Shown in pieces: positions 46,939 to 57,587 of a stretch of 64,000 nucleotides of DNA. How positions within the stretch are numbered: position 1 is the first letter of the stretch; the number at the start of each line of letters is the position of its first letter. The notes under the pieces are model-generated. The model was not told where the DNA came from, did no database searches, and saw only the letters and a list, made by a program, of their open reading frames with translations. The DNA is from Endomychus coccineus (taxonomy: Eukaryota > Arthropoda > Insecta > Coleoptera > Endomychidae): the NCBI GenBank assembly GCA_958510875.1, contig OY294069.1:182139112-182203111 (forward strand). Direction: 5' to 3'. The translations under genes and the position numbers were made by a program.

Positions 46939-49244
46939 CAGTGGCGGCTCCTCGAAGGAGGCTAAGGAGGCTCAGCCTCCTCACCAATTTATCTTAATGA
47001 TCATTCTCCATTTTATTTCCTGTTTCTCTGATAATTCTTTAAATTTTACAATTAATTCCCCGTTCTCAGTAGTTATTTTCAATCCGGCAACAGTGGTCAG
47101 AGGCTAGATTCTCTATATATCTCAAACGCTGAGTTGTGTTGTTCAACACAGTTGCCGTTTTTCCGACCAGTCAATCGCCAAATAGCGTGAAACGGCGAAA
47201 ACGGCACCATGGTAGGGAGGCTAGCTTTTCGTATCCATTCGTCGGTCGAATGAAATACGATTACTTGCGCTCCCGCCTACCGCTGCTAGAAGAATGCGGT
47301 TAGTTGTTATTTTTATTCCATGAGACGTAGTAAGGTTAAGTAGTTGATTTTTAAGTTATAATTTATCTAATCGGAATCGGTGAACGTTAAAATTATGAGT
47401 GACTTAGTTGCAGTTCTTAGAAAATCCATTTAGTGGATTAACATATGGTAGAAAAGTGTTCTTCAAAAACAAACGGCCTTTACCGGATTTGAAAGGATTA
47501 GTGATGGCAGGAAAGTATCAAAATCGATCGTTTAATACTGATAATTATAAAAAATATGTATGGTTAACGGGATCTGATGTACACAATAAATTATATTGGT
47601 AATTTTAGGGAATTGTTAGATTTGTTTTGTAAATACGACAGTAAGCTTCGCGATTTTATGACTAACGCGTCAGTATTTGCAGGCATTTGTTTTGTTTTAT
47701 GCGGGTATAATGGTTGAGTGACACCACGCGAAATAAGGTTAGATTTGAATTCGTCTGTTCGGTAAATTATTAATTGTAAAAATGGACAACTAGTGGAAAG
47801 ATTTTTAGGGTTCTACGATGTTAGTTCGGGAAGAACAGCGGTCAATTTATTCAATTTTTGAATGGAAACATTTCAACGATTGGACTTTGCGAATAAATCG
47901 GACTTACGACGGCATCTGTAATGGCGGGACATTTAAACGGTCTTCAAACAAACGTAAGTTTTAAATAACATAGTAGGAAACAGAATTCCCTGTAATGCTC
48001 GAACTCGATGGAATTTTACATCACATGCAATGTTTAGTTTACCATCCATAAAAATAAAGACAAATTAATTGAAATATTTGATTTTATATTAAACAGTGAT
48101 GACTTTTGAACAGATCAGGTTTCATTGAATGCTGCTGTTGATTTAAAATCTTATTTAGAAAATGAAGAATTTTTGTTATTTCTTGATACTTTTAAATTAA
48201 TATTTGAACAAACTGATCTTATTTTTCGAATTTTACAACATAAATTCACTAATATAATTCATTCAAGAGATCGTTTAACACATCTCATTGATAAAATTCA
48301 AGTTTCCGTTATACAGAATTTCATTTTAATATTTTATTTGGAAATTATTCAACTGATGAGGCTTCTCCCGTGAAAAGGAGGAAAACATATAATTTGGTAG
48401 ACAAGAAACTACATTATAAACAACTTTTTTATGAAATTTTAGATACTATTAAAGGTCAAATATTGAGATTCGATTTTCCGATTTACATGAATTGAAGTTT
48501 TTCGATTTGACGAATAGAAGATTTTTCGAATCTTTTTCAAAAGAGTTTCTCAATACACTTTCAGATAACTTGGTTCTAAAATATAATTTTTTTGATAAAA
48601 TAGCGCTGCACAATGAATTATCCGTTGTATACTGGGATAAAGATATTTTAGGCCAGTACGACAGTCACGCCGATATAATAAAATATATGATAGATAATGA
48701 TTTGCAACAAGTCTTACCTCAGTTTTATAAACTACTTTGTTTGACAGTCACCATTCCTGTCACGTCGGCATCGGTGGAGAGATCATTTTCTACTCTCAAA
48801 CGAATTAAAACATACATGCGAAATACAATGGGCCAAAATCGTTTATACAATGTTAGTTTAATATCTATTGAAAAAGATTTAGTAAAACACTTAAAACATA
48901 ATGATACATTTTATGATAATATTATTGATCATTTTTCGTAAATTAAAGACCGTAGAATTTCGTTAATATATAGAAAAGTTGATAAAATTAATAACAAAAA
49001 ACAAAATATGAAAAATTCCAAAAAAAAAGAAAAAAAATTAAAAATCCAAAAAAAAATAAAAAACAAAAAACGAACGAAAAAAAAATTTGTGGGCAAGAGA
49101 AACTCTATACCTCCACGTTGGTTCTTGCTGGGTAACAATCAATTTTGTCACTGAAGGTTAAATTAATTGGCTTAATAGAGTATATTTTTACAAAAACGTT
49201 TTATGTCCAGCCTCCTCTCTCAAAAAGTTCACGAGCCGCCACTG
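46939..49244 (+). mobile_element. hAT element, 2306 bp, with exact ends
   Basis: 12-bp perfect terminal inverted repeats CAGTGGCGGCTC at 46939 and, inverted, ending at 49244. An 8-bp target duplication GATGTCAT lies at 46931-46938 and 49245-49252, diagnostic of hAT. The interior has N- and C-terminal transposase remnants with the middle deleted. It is inserted in the left arm of the Penelope-like foldback. Confidence 0.92.
47408..48941 (+). pseudogene. hAT transposase (ZMYM1-like), internally deleted
   Basis: The N-terminal frame (47408-47602) has KGLVMAGKYQNRSFNTDNYK and KYVWLTGSDVHNKLYW, a TTF-type zinc finger start. A middle piece (48125-48373) has SYLENEEFLLFLDTFKLIFE and FRILQHKFTNI. 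The C-terminal frame (48492-48941) has the hATC dimerisation domain: FYKLLCLTVTIPVTSASVER, SFSTLKRIKTYMRNTMGQNR. The catalytic core is missing and frames are separate. The family resembles the hAT-derived zinc finger MYM-type 1-like proteins. Inactive, but the ends are intact. Confidence 0.85.
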
Positions 49245-50076
49245 GATGTCATGATTTATTAGGTAATAAAAGAAGGTCTCTGGCCTCTGAGAAATACTTT
49301 AGACAATTCTACCTAAAGTAAACTTTTACATTATAAGGACGTAAGTAGGAATTTGCAAGAATATTAATTAATTAAATTAGTATAAATATGACTTAGTGTT
49401 CGAACGTCAGTCCTATGATTTACAGAATTGGAGTCACGTTTTATGTGAATCATCTTCATGATAGATCTTTTATAATGATTGGTTTCCTTAGTTAAAATAT
49501 TAACATTTTTGTAATCAAATTGATAATTATAATCAAAGCACTGCTTTTAATTTAATTAATTAATATTCTTGCAAATTCCTACTTGAGTCCTTATAATCTT
49601 AAAAGTTTATTTTAGGTAGAATTGTCTAAAGTATTTCTCAGAGGCCAGAGACCTTCTTTTATTACCTAATAAATCATGACATCTGGTTCGTAAATTAACA
49701 CTTGAGATGGTCTCGTCTGTTAGTCTCTCGTAGACATTCATGAAATGTGGTCGTATTTGTTGATAATTCTACTAAATAGTGGATTTTTAATATTACTCAT
49801 TGTAGTGTTGTAGTGACTTTGCTGTGTTATAATTCCGATTTCTTGTTTCTGTTCGTTTCGGCGACGTTGGCATTTAAACGAAATTTGTGCGATAAGGACG
49901 CTTTGTGTTAATACAATTATTTTTAAGTAATCAGGTTATTGAAGTAATAAGTCTTCTAATGATGGTCGTGAGACCGAAACGTACGTAAAAACAAAAAACT
50001 TAAAACAGAGCGTTATTGTGACCTATTTCCCAAGAATTTTTATATATAATTCATACTGGGTCAAGAATCTTTATTA

Positions 50077-51070
50077 GAACGTAATATATTTCAACGTCAA
50101 ACCGTTGTTATCTGAGCAGTAACATGACTTTGTATCGGGTCGCTCCACAACTATCAATCTGATCTGTATTACAGACTATATTACAAAGGCAATTGACGAG
50201 GGACTGCAGACGAATGTTCTCTACTTAGATTTTTCTAAAACGTTCGACAGACTAGACCATGGCATTCTTCTTAATAAACTTGACAACTTCGGTTCCTCTG
50301 CTAATCTTTTTTCTTATTTAAATCTTACCTGAAGTCAAGAAAACACTTAGTGTGTTATCGTGGTCGAACATCGGCCGACATTTTTGCTACTTCGGGGATG
50401 CCAAAGGGATCCATTCTTGGCCCTCTATTTTTCATTTTTTCCATTAATGACCTCTTGGCGAACTTGGATGTCCCCCATCTTTTGTATGTCGATGACCTCA
50501 AAACATATTCCAGGGTATCGGATCTCGGTGACTGTCTCAGACTTCAATCCAATCTGTCAACTGTAAATGCATGGTGTTATCATTCATTGGTCATATCAGT
50601 CATATATGCGCCAAAGCGTCTGAGATGTTGGGGTGTGTTCTAAGATGTTCTAGGGAGTTTTCCGAAACTCAGACATCTATTCTTCTCCTTGATACATTTG
50701 TAAGATCACGGTTAGAATATGCATCCTTGGTATGGCTTTTAAATTCGACAATATCTACCCTGTTATTGGCTATCCGCATACTGATTTACTTTTGAAGTTT
50801 TCTTTCGACAGCTTGTCTTACCGGAGATCCAGGTCTGGTATAGTATTCCTGTTTAAACCATTCTTCTGTGGAATGCTCGGAAATTTTGCGGGCTTTATGT
50901 TTCCATGTGCCTAGATTTGAGTCCAGACTTAATTTATTTTTCAACTTGCCCACACTGAGAACAAACATAAGCAAGTGCTCGCCAATCGGAGGCTTGACTT
51001 ATCTGAGGTCTGAAGCGTTTCGTGCAATCCTCAGTTCTCTATAAATTGCATTTCCTCTCTTCTTTGTTTA
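50077..51070 (+). pseudogene. LINE reverse transcriptase, right half of split copy
   Basis: After the duplicated GAACGTAATATAT the frame continues NVIYFNVKPLLSEQ, one stop, HDFVSGRSTTINLICITDYI, VLYLDFSKTFDRLDHGILLN (motif A). After a shift come ATSGMPKGSILGPLFFIFSI and DVPHLLYVDDLKTYSRVSDL (the YVDD catalytic motif), then FSETQTSILLLDTFVRSRLE and SRSGIVFLFK. A Jockey-like ORF2 with few lesions, so comparatively young. It runs out near 51070. Confidence 0.82.
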
Positions 51071-52264
51071 ATTTTTGTTCTAGCTATATGATTATGTTCT
51101 GTTTATAGAATGTTATGTTATCTCAGTTTAATGTCTATGCCTGTTATAATATATTATCATCCATTGTAAACATCCCGGTTTTCCAATGAATTCCACTTCA
51201 CAGGAAAACGACGTTTAGTCAATTGTTACGGTGACATCTTAAGGACAGGCTGGATGTGATTCTAGTATTGTTCTGAGGATGCCACATATAATGATTAACC
51301 AAACGTGTACCTAAACCTATTGTAAATTATTGTAAATTTATGTTTTCGAAAAATAACCACCTTGACTACAGTGAATCAGAAGTGATAATATATGCAAATC
51401 TTCCGAAGCGATTGGGGAGAGTCTTGGAACTCGAAACGCGATATTTATGCGTTAAAGCCTTTCGGACATTCACAGATTTCGAGGAACGACGAATCTGAGA
51501 ATGTTAAATTAGGAGTGAATACTGAAAACGACTTTCCTTGACGCATCGCGCGTATCTTTGTTCAAGGTTAGATACATTTCGATTTCATGAAAATAAGTTT
51601 AATGGATTCGCTGAACGCTTCTAGTGCGCGAGATTGAATCGTAATTCTTCAGCTTTTCCACGTATAGTGGAATGGAAATTACGTTGTTTACTTTCGCTGT
51701 ATAGTGGCAAATTTTATTTGTCACAGCGTGAGATTAAAAAAATGTGACTTTGCTCGGAATCGAACGCGAGAATTCCCCGGGCGGTATAAAATTTTAAAAT
51801 ATTCAAATATTTGGCTGGAATAACGTGGGTATTTTCCAGTAGAGTATCTTGTTCCCATAAATTTATGGATCTTCCATCATCGAAGATAAAATGAATGTTG
51901 AATCTTTCTTCATTAGACTCGCATCCCTTCAGCCAATACTACTAATTTTTGGAATCAATCATAAGCGATTTTTGTTAAGAGCGAATTTTTATCCAAATCG
52001 ACCATATATGTTCTTCAGCAGCCTCCTCAGTTGGAGAATAAATTGCATTTTGTTTTTACAATTGTCTTTTTGAAACATATGTATGTATGAGTCTTACTTT
52101 ACCTAGATCATTCATAGCTTCGACCTGTCTCTGTGTTGCTCCGCTGGCTTCATTGGACGGTATAGGGGCTCTAGTTGAGAAGGCATTATGAAGTGTACCA
52201 TAATCTTCAAAGCTGTCGGAGGGACAAATATGCTACCATCACAGATTCCTGAGGAACACTAGCG
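51071..52264. other. Intron stretch without recognisable genes
   Basis: A B-box-like TCGGAATCGAACGCGAG near 51757 (minus) has no A box and was not called. Nothing else supported. Confidence 0.5.
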
Positions 52265-52480
52265 TTGATAGCCATTGTATCGGAGGATACTCCGTCAACC
52301 ACTAGGCAACAGAGAACGTGAATGAATGGAATCCGCAGGTCAGAGAATTTGGAGTTCCACAACGAACAATCTAGAGACTGATCTTGTTCTTACTATACAT
52401 TGCCTCTATTTTTGACCTCAACACATATGATAAAACAAACAATTATTTTTTCACGCTCACCAACGATATCCTTCTACTGA
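52265..52480 (+). pseudogene. LINE reverse transcriptase scrap
   Basis: Reads REFGVPQRTI, then LILFLLYIASIFDLNTYDKT and DILLLTKEIL, a decayed version of RT blocks 5-6 (GVPQGSILG.LLFLLYI.....FADD). Short and heavily mutated. Confidence 0.5.
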
Positions 52481-53084
52481 CCAAAGAAATATTGAATACA
52501 ATATTAGCTAGGACCTACATGTCTTAACTCCATTCCGGAACCAATGAAAGCATTAAATAAAATCATATTCAAACAGGAATCAGTTCTTGCTGAATACAAG
52601 CAGATAAACAATCCATTCTAACATTGATCTGGAAACAAATACAATTTATAATTCACGATATTAACACTGATACTTACTTCTTTCGCAGACGGACTCCGAA
52701 GAGTGTATTATATTCTCTCAAGCTATTTCTGAAATCGTTCCTTCACCATAGTATTTTTCATTGAATTTTAAGCAACTTTGGAAAAATCCGTCTGCTTGTC
52801 TCGATGTTCGTCACGAATTGTTTGTCTATGACGTTGAATTATAATGGGGTTCACATTATCGCCCTTGTTCCACTGAAATTGAAACTCATCTAAAGCTTTT
52901 TTTGGCAGCGATACTGTGATTATCAAAGATATATGTAAATGCATGTCTTTCAACTGCACGAAAACTCTATTGTGGGGGTTGATAGACATTTATTCTCTCT
53001 ATACCAGCCTAGTACCGTGACTGAGATTAGTTCTTCACCTTTTATTAGGTCATCCCTTTGATCAAGATTACCAGATTACTTAGT
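52481..53084. other. Intron stretch without recognisable genes
   Basis: The 73-codon minus frame 52768-52989 has no family signature. Confidence 0.5.
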
Positions 53085-53200
53085 CGTCCGCTATTGTTTG
53101 TATTCCGAGATCCCATTGTGAGAAGAGAACATCGCTCTGTGGACACCCTCTTGAAGCTCCAAAACTACAAGCTACCCATCGCAATGATGTCGGAACAGTT
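53085..53200 (-). pseudogene. LINE reverse transcriptase scrap (RT block 5)
   Basis: Minus frame reads GASRGCPQSDVLFSQWDLGI, close to the RGCPQGGVLSPLLW block of R1/Jockey-type RTs. Isolated. Confidence 0.45.
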
Positions 53201-54020
53201 CTATTTTGGAGTATGACCCGTATCCAATTCTCATCCTCATCCTTTTCTCTACGGATTCTGTTCATAATGCGCTTGTGAGCAAGCAAACTTAGCAGTTCGT
53301 GTAAATTTAAATTTGTATATTAATTTATTAATGTACATAATTTTGAACTGGGGGATCATTTGTACGACCAACTCCTAAACTCCTTCAAATTTATTAGAAC
53401 TAAAAGGAATAAATGCTGCAATTTGAAATGCCTTTGAAAGTCCTCTCCATACGTGGATACTTCTTGGTGTAGTGACGTTGGGGAATGCCGCTTATATCCG
53501 GCGATTTATCTAACTGGACACTACTTGCACTCTCTGTCAGCTGGCTGCATCACGTTTCTAAAAGAAGTCACTCACTGCACGCATTCCAGAATCACGAATA
53601 TCTTCATGCATTTCTAACATCCTACATAGATGTGTCATAGAATATATTCCCACGTCGTAAGCGTTGCATAATCCTCGATTCTACGAAACAAGATTATAAT
53701 TTAAGAATAAATTTTAGATAAAACACTTGAACACTTGAGCTATATATCGAATTAGTTTGTCAAATATTTTAATCAACCATCACATCAATATTCAAAAATC
53801 TAAATTTCTACGTATTTGTTATTATTTTCAGTAAATGACTGAAGAAAATGAAATAAATTTTTTTTGTCTACTTTCCACAAGAGATTTTATTTTTCACACC
53901 ATTCATCGGATAGTTTTGACCAATCTGTTAAATCAAACCTGCAAATGAAGGATTCATTAACCATCCCTTGGTGTTGCAACAAACAATTCTAATATAAACT
54001 GAATTGGATCATCATTTCAG
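53201..54020. other. Distal part of phantom intron 1, nothing recognised
   Basis: AT-rich; no family signature before the exon 2 acceptor. Confidence 0.55.
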
Positions 54021-54166
54021 GAATAATTTGTTCCGAAGGGGAGCTGTGGAAGGACCAAAGACGATTCACCGCAAACTGTCTAAGACAAATGGGAGGAACG
54101 AAAATAGGTCACCAACGAGAGAAAATGGAAAGCATGATCCTGAGTCATGTTTCTGATTTGATAACG
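54021..54166 (+). CDS. phm: phantom exon 2 (residues 105-153)
   Basis: Follows acceptor ATCATTTCAG and restores Gly105, reading GIICSEGELWKDQRRF, the P450 helix C in which Trp114 and Arg118 contact heme propionates. It ends in phase 0 before GTACGTAG. It lies 18.5 kb from exon 1, but the phase and the protein motif leave little doubt that the two belong together. Confidence 0.92.
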
Positions 54167-54222
54167 GTACGTAGTCACTAGATATTTATTTGCACCACAG
54201 TATAATCTTCCGTAATCCATAG

Positions 54223-54425
54223 CACTTAACCAATTTGGGAGAATCCTTTACAATCGATCCTTTGGAACCATTGCGACACAGTGTAGGTTCCGCGGTGAAT
54301 ATGATCGTGTTCGGAGAATGTTTCGATGAATCTAACCCAACATGGAAACATATACAATATTTGCAAGAAGAAGGTACGAAATGTATGGGCGTAGCTGGAC
54401 CTTTGAATTTTTTGCCATTCCTGAG
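54223..54425 (+). CDS. phm: phantom exon 3 (residues 154-221)
   Basis: Begins in phase 0 after ...CCATAG and encodes the helix D to F region (GESFTIDPLEPLRHSVGSAV, then NMIVFGECFD), ending inside Arg221 before GTGATTTC. The adjoining introns are only 56 and 57 bp, close to the lower limit for insect introns. Confidence 0.92.
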
Positions 54426-54482
54426 GTGATTTCCCTTTTTTTTGTTCGTACCTTTAATTGCCTAATTCTCATATCCTTCTAG

Positions 54483-54767
54483 GTTCATACCTTATTATAA
54501 GAAAAATGTTACGTTCTTATTGGAAGGTATAATAGCCACTCATAAATTTTACGATGAGATCATTGGAAGGCAGAGTATCATATTACAAGAGAAACTCAAA
54601 GAGAATCCGAAGCACGAAGCTACCACGATATTACATGCATTTCTGATGGAAAAGGAAAAACGTATGAATACAGACGACAACCAACATTTCTATTGCGATC
54701 AGCAATTCCGTTATCTTATGGCAGATCTTTTCGGTGCTGGGCTGGATACTACCCTATCCACTCTTAC
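54483..54767 (+). CDS. phm: phantom exon 4 (residues 221-316)
   Basis: Encodes helices F to I. The I-helix oxygen-activation motif AGLDTT (306-311) is complete, preceded by RYLMADLFG. The exon ends inside Thr316 at CTCTTAC before GTAAGG. Confidence 0.92.
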
Positions 54768-55362
54768 GTAAGGCGAACAATATATTTTAATGTATCTCGA
54801 GATAGATTCGCTCAATTGGTGTCATGTCATGAGAGGGTGTTGTGGGTTGTAATACAGAGTAGGGATATTGAAGGCTTCGTAGGACACCATATTAGGGAGT
54901 ATTAGATCAACTCTCCTGGAGAAAATACATGCTCGAGTTTTGGTAGCATAACACTCTAATAGATTATCAGATCCTAAATTCATAATTGCAGAGCTTCATT
55001 TGTCGCATCATCCTGTCTCCATTTTGTACCTCTGGTTTCTAGAGGAGAAAACAAAAAAAAAATTGTATATGGCGAGATCTAGGTTATCTAGGCACATTTT
55101 AATTTAATGAATTGCAGGTCAGCCTGAGCTGTCTAGAGATCACTTCCAGACCTAAAGAAAAAACACGCTAACATAACTTACTAAAATACAATCAATACAA
55201 GAAACATGATCATAAATGTTTCATCACATTCACTGAAAGGTACAAGGTTATTAACCAGAATGTATGCTTCGCAACTGAATTTATCTTCATGAAATGGAAT
55301 CGTTTCATAAGAAAGACGGAAAACCTTCAACTGATCTCCTCTAAAATCCTCTTATTTTCCAG

Positions 55363-55730
55363 GTGGTACCTTCTATACATTTCAATTCACAAAGACATTC
55401 AAACGAAAGTTCGAGAAGAATTAACCCAAGTTGTGAATAATAAGTCACCAACGTTTAACGATTTGGAATTCTCACCTCTGACTGAAGCTTCCATAGCGGA
55501 AACCTTGCGAATCCGATCAGTTATACCTACAGGTATACCCCATGGATCCCTCAGTGAGCTAGATATTGAAGGTTACACAATCCCAGCGCATACTATGATA
55601 ATACCATTACAATGGGCCGTTCATATGGACGAAAAATGTTGGAACGACCCGGAACGTTTCGACCCGCAGAGATTCATCGATGAAGAGGGTAAATTTTACA
55701 AGCCCGAGTCGTTCATTCCTTTTCAAAATG
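55363..55730 (+). CDS. phm: phantom exon 5 (residues 316-439)
   Basis: Completes Thr316 and runs through the J and K helices (HKDIQTKVREEL, then ExxR as ETLR), the meander WNDPERFDPQRF, and the start of the heme loop IPFQN. It is split in the heme loop by a 51-bp intron (phase 1, donor GTGAGTTT). The 595-bp intron before it shows no recognisable insert. Confidence 0.93.
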
Positions 55731-55781
55731 GTGAGTTTATCGGAAAATATTTTGTCGCGTGTTAATGGTCATATTTTTCAG

Positions 55782-55963
55782 GTAAACGAATGTGTGTCGG
55801 CGATGAGTTAGCTAGAATGTTTTTGTTTCTGTACATTTCCAAGATATTGCTGAATTTCGAGATGGACGTGATTGAACCGGAAACAGTCGATTTGACAGGT
55901 ATCTGCGGATTGACGATGACGCCTCAGCGTTATGATCTCAAGTTCAAGAGAATTTCAAACTGA
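55782..55963 (+). CDS. phm: phantom exon 6 (residues 439-498) and stop
   Basis: Starts after ATTTTTCAG and supplies GKRMCVGDELARM, with Cys443 as the axial heme thiolate, then the L helix and C-terminal beta strands, ending in FKRISN and TGA at 55961-55963. Confidence 0.94.
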
Positions 55964-56080
55964 CTGACCAATCGGGTGTCTACTACCGTCCATTATTTAG
56001 TGTTCATCTGAAAGATTCACTTTATCAACTAAGTCAACAATGTTAAACTATTTCATTTTATGTATTTTAGACTATTTTTC

Positions 56081-56086
56081 AATAAA
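56081..56086 (+). terminator. AATAAA polyadenylation signal of phantom
   Basis: A canonical AATAAA lies 118 bp after the phantom stop in an AT-rich stretch, a normal insect 3' UTR length. It precedes the intergenic transposon block, so the 3' end of the gene is probably clean. Confidence 0.7.
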
Positions 56087-56329
56087 ATTTATTTTTCAGC
56101 CGATACTATTTCTTATACCTTTATACAACGTGCTATAAACCATAGAAAATACAGGATGTGTTCTCGGGGGAAAATATCGAAAAACCCTTATAAATATATT
56201 AAAATATTATAACTAATCATAAAGTAATTAATGCTCAGCAGTCGCCTTAAAATGAAATTTAAACATATATTCATAAAATATTCATTCGAACAAGAACATT
56301 TATTTGCAACGTTCAAAGCTGACATTTTT

Positions 56330-57587
56330 AAGCTTTTATCGCGGGCTTTGAGCGCGGCGACCGAATCAAGAAATTCCGTAACGAAAAATAACAGGAACTC
56401 GTTTATGTTGCGCTCTCTCGGGTGACTAATATTGAAAAATTGTATATCACGACAAAAAACGATAATTCTACATTCAAGTTTTATAATAATCGAAGGCACG
56501 CTGCATCGACTGCATCTTTGTTGCAAGAATTCAAAAGACTGCCTTTAAATAGTGTTCAGGCGACAGCTCAAAGTGTCTTAGATTTCATTAGTAATAGAAA
56601 TGGCATTTCAATAATGACTTTCAATTGCCAAAGTCTAAATAGTCACAAATACGATTTACAAGATTCAGTTACGAGACAAACAAATGTGTTACTTCTTACC
56701 GAAACTTGCATGGCGCATGATAATCCGATTGAAATACCTAATTTCAAATTGTATTGTTCAATTCAAACGAGATACTGTTCCAAAAGGTGGGGTAGCTATT
56801 TACCAAAATAATAATAATGTAACTAATATTATGACTCCGAATATTGAAATAAATATTGCACACGTTAGCGATGTTAATGTTAGGCGCTCATTTGTTGGAG
56901 ATATTTGTGCGTGCTCATGCAAACTTAGAAATGGCCTACACATAGTCATGATAGCAATTTACATTTCTCCGAATCCAAAATTGGACGAGGTAGAGCATTT
57001 TATTCATCGCACTTTACTGGAGTACACTGAAGAAGGGTCGAAAATATTTGGTACAAATGGTAATAAATTTCCACTTATCTTGGCTAGCGATTTCAACATC
57101 AACTTCGCTGATAATAAATCAGAGCGGTTGACAACTTTTCTTTCGGAAAAATTGAATTTGAAAATTAATAATGATCCACAAGAATCCACAACAAAATATG
57201 GGACCACCATTGACGCGGTATTTTCCAGATATTTAGAGGATATCAAGTCTCAAACTTATGTCTCTTATTTCAGTTATTCAGTTACCATAAACCTATAGTT
57301 TCAATGATAACAAATTCCTGAATAACCTAAATGTATTGTAAGATAATAAAAATATTCTAAACGATATTAACTTCTCATTTATTCAATAAAAGAAAAAAAA
57401 TTGTTTTCTTATCGGTCACCACGCTCAAAAAGTGTAACTTGAATTAATATCAAAGAAAAAACTTGAATTAAAATATCAAAGAAAAAAAATACTGCATAAA
57501 TTAAAGAAAATAAATAATTATAATTGCATAAGTTGGGAAAAAATGCTATGCAATAGCTTTACCGCGGCAGTCCCCGAGTGCCACACG
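56330..57587 (+). mobile_element. Helitron-like element, copy 2
   Basis: Same family as 39978-41206 with high identity. The left end is AAGCTTTTATCGCGGGCTTT, the right end GGCAGTCCCCGAGTGCCACACG, both in T-rich sequence; the 3' hairpin is conserved. The right tip abuts the 3'-truncated hAT transposase relic, so it probably inserted there. It lies between phantom and CYP18A1. Confidence 0.62.
56422..57298 (+). pseudogene. EEP-type endonuclease ORF in Helitron-like copy 2
   Basis: Frame 1 (56422-56811) reads GISIMTFNCQSLNSHKYDLQ, TNVLLLTETCMAHDNPIEIP (catalytic Glu block) and RYCSKRW. Frame 2 (56684-57298) resumes VPKGGVAIYQNNNN and PLILASDFNINFADN (Ser replaces the usual Gly before the active-site DxN), then TTIDAVFSRYLEDIKSQTYV. 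The one-base frame change at CCAAAAGGTGGGG is present in copy 1 too, so both copies descend from an already broken source. Confidence 0.7.

Larger units (their letters stand above)
46606..50076. mobile_element. Penelope-like foldback inserted in a LINE
   Basis: Flanked by 13-bp identical target duplications (46593-46605 and 50077-50089). Without the nested hAT it is ~1.16 kb: a left arm (46606-46938 plus 49253-49400), a short centre coding the end of the GIY-YIG region on the minus strand (HYKRSIMKMIHIKRDSNSVN, DVRTLSHIYTNLIN), and an inverted right arm (about 49553-50076). Two ends of the same Penelope-like family sit head to head, as known for this class. Hammerhead-like cores are present but damaged in both arms. 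Confidence 0.82.
35474..54020 (+). other. Phantom intron 1, transposon-filled (18.5 kb)
   Basis: Donor GTAAGTT at 35474 and acceptor ATCATTTCAG at 54011-54020, both in phase 1. Contents, described separately, include Helitron-like, mariner, DD41D, MITE, LINE, Penelope-like and hAT insertions in both orientations. At least 9 kb of it is recognisable transposon. Confidence 0.85.
35161..55963 (+). other. phm: phantom (CYP306A1) gene, coding span of six exons
   Basis: Six exons (35161-35473, 54021-54166, 54223-54425, 54483-54767, 55363-55730, 55782-55963) join in frame with GT/AG at every junction and sum to 1497 bp, or 498 residues plus TGA, the usual size of a microsomal P450. Seen: N-terminal anchor, LPPGP hinge (25-29), helix C W114xxxR118, I-helix AGLDTT (306-311), K-helix ETLR (362-365), PERF (412-415) and heme loop PFQNGKRMCVG with Cys443. 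The PFQxGKRMCxGDELARM form and the neighbouring CYP18A1 point to CYP306A1, which in known insects 25-hydroxylates ecdysteroid precursors in the ER of steroidogenic tissue. Intron sizes are 18,547, 56, 57, 595 and 51 bp. The coding region has no breaks. Another CYP2-clan member is the main alternative and is less likely. Confidence 0.9.

Noticed and set aside
51740..51790. B-box-like sequence suggesting a second tRNA-derived element
   Set aside because: No A box at the right distance and no foldable tRNA shape.
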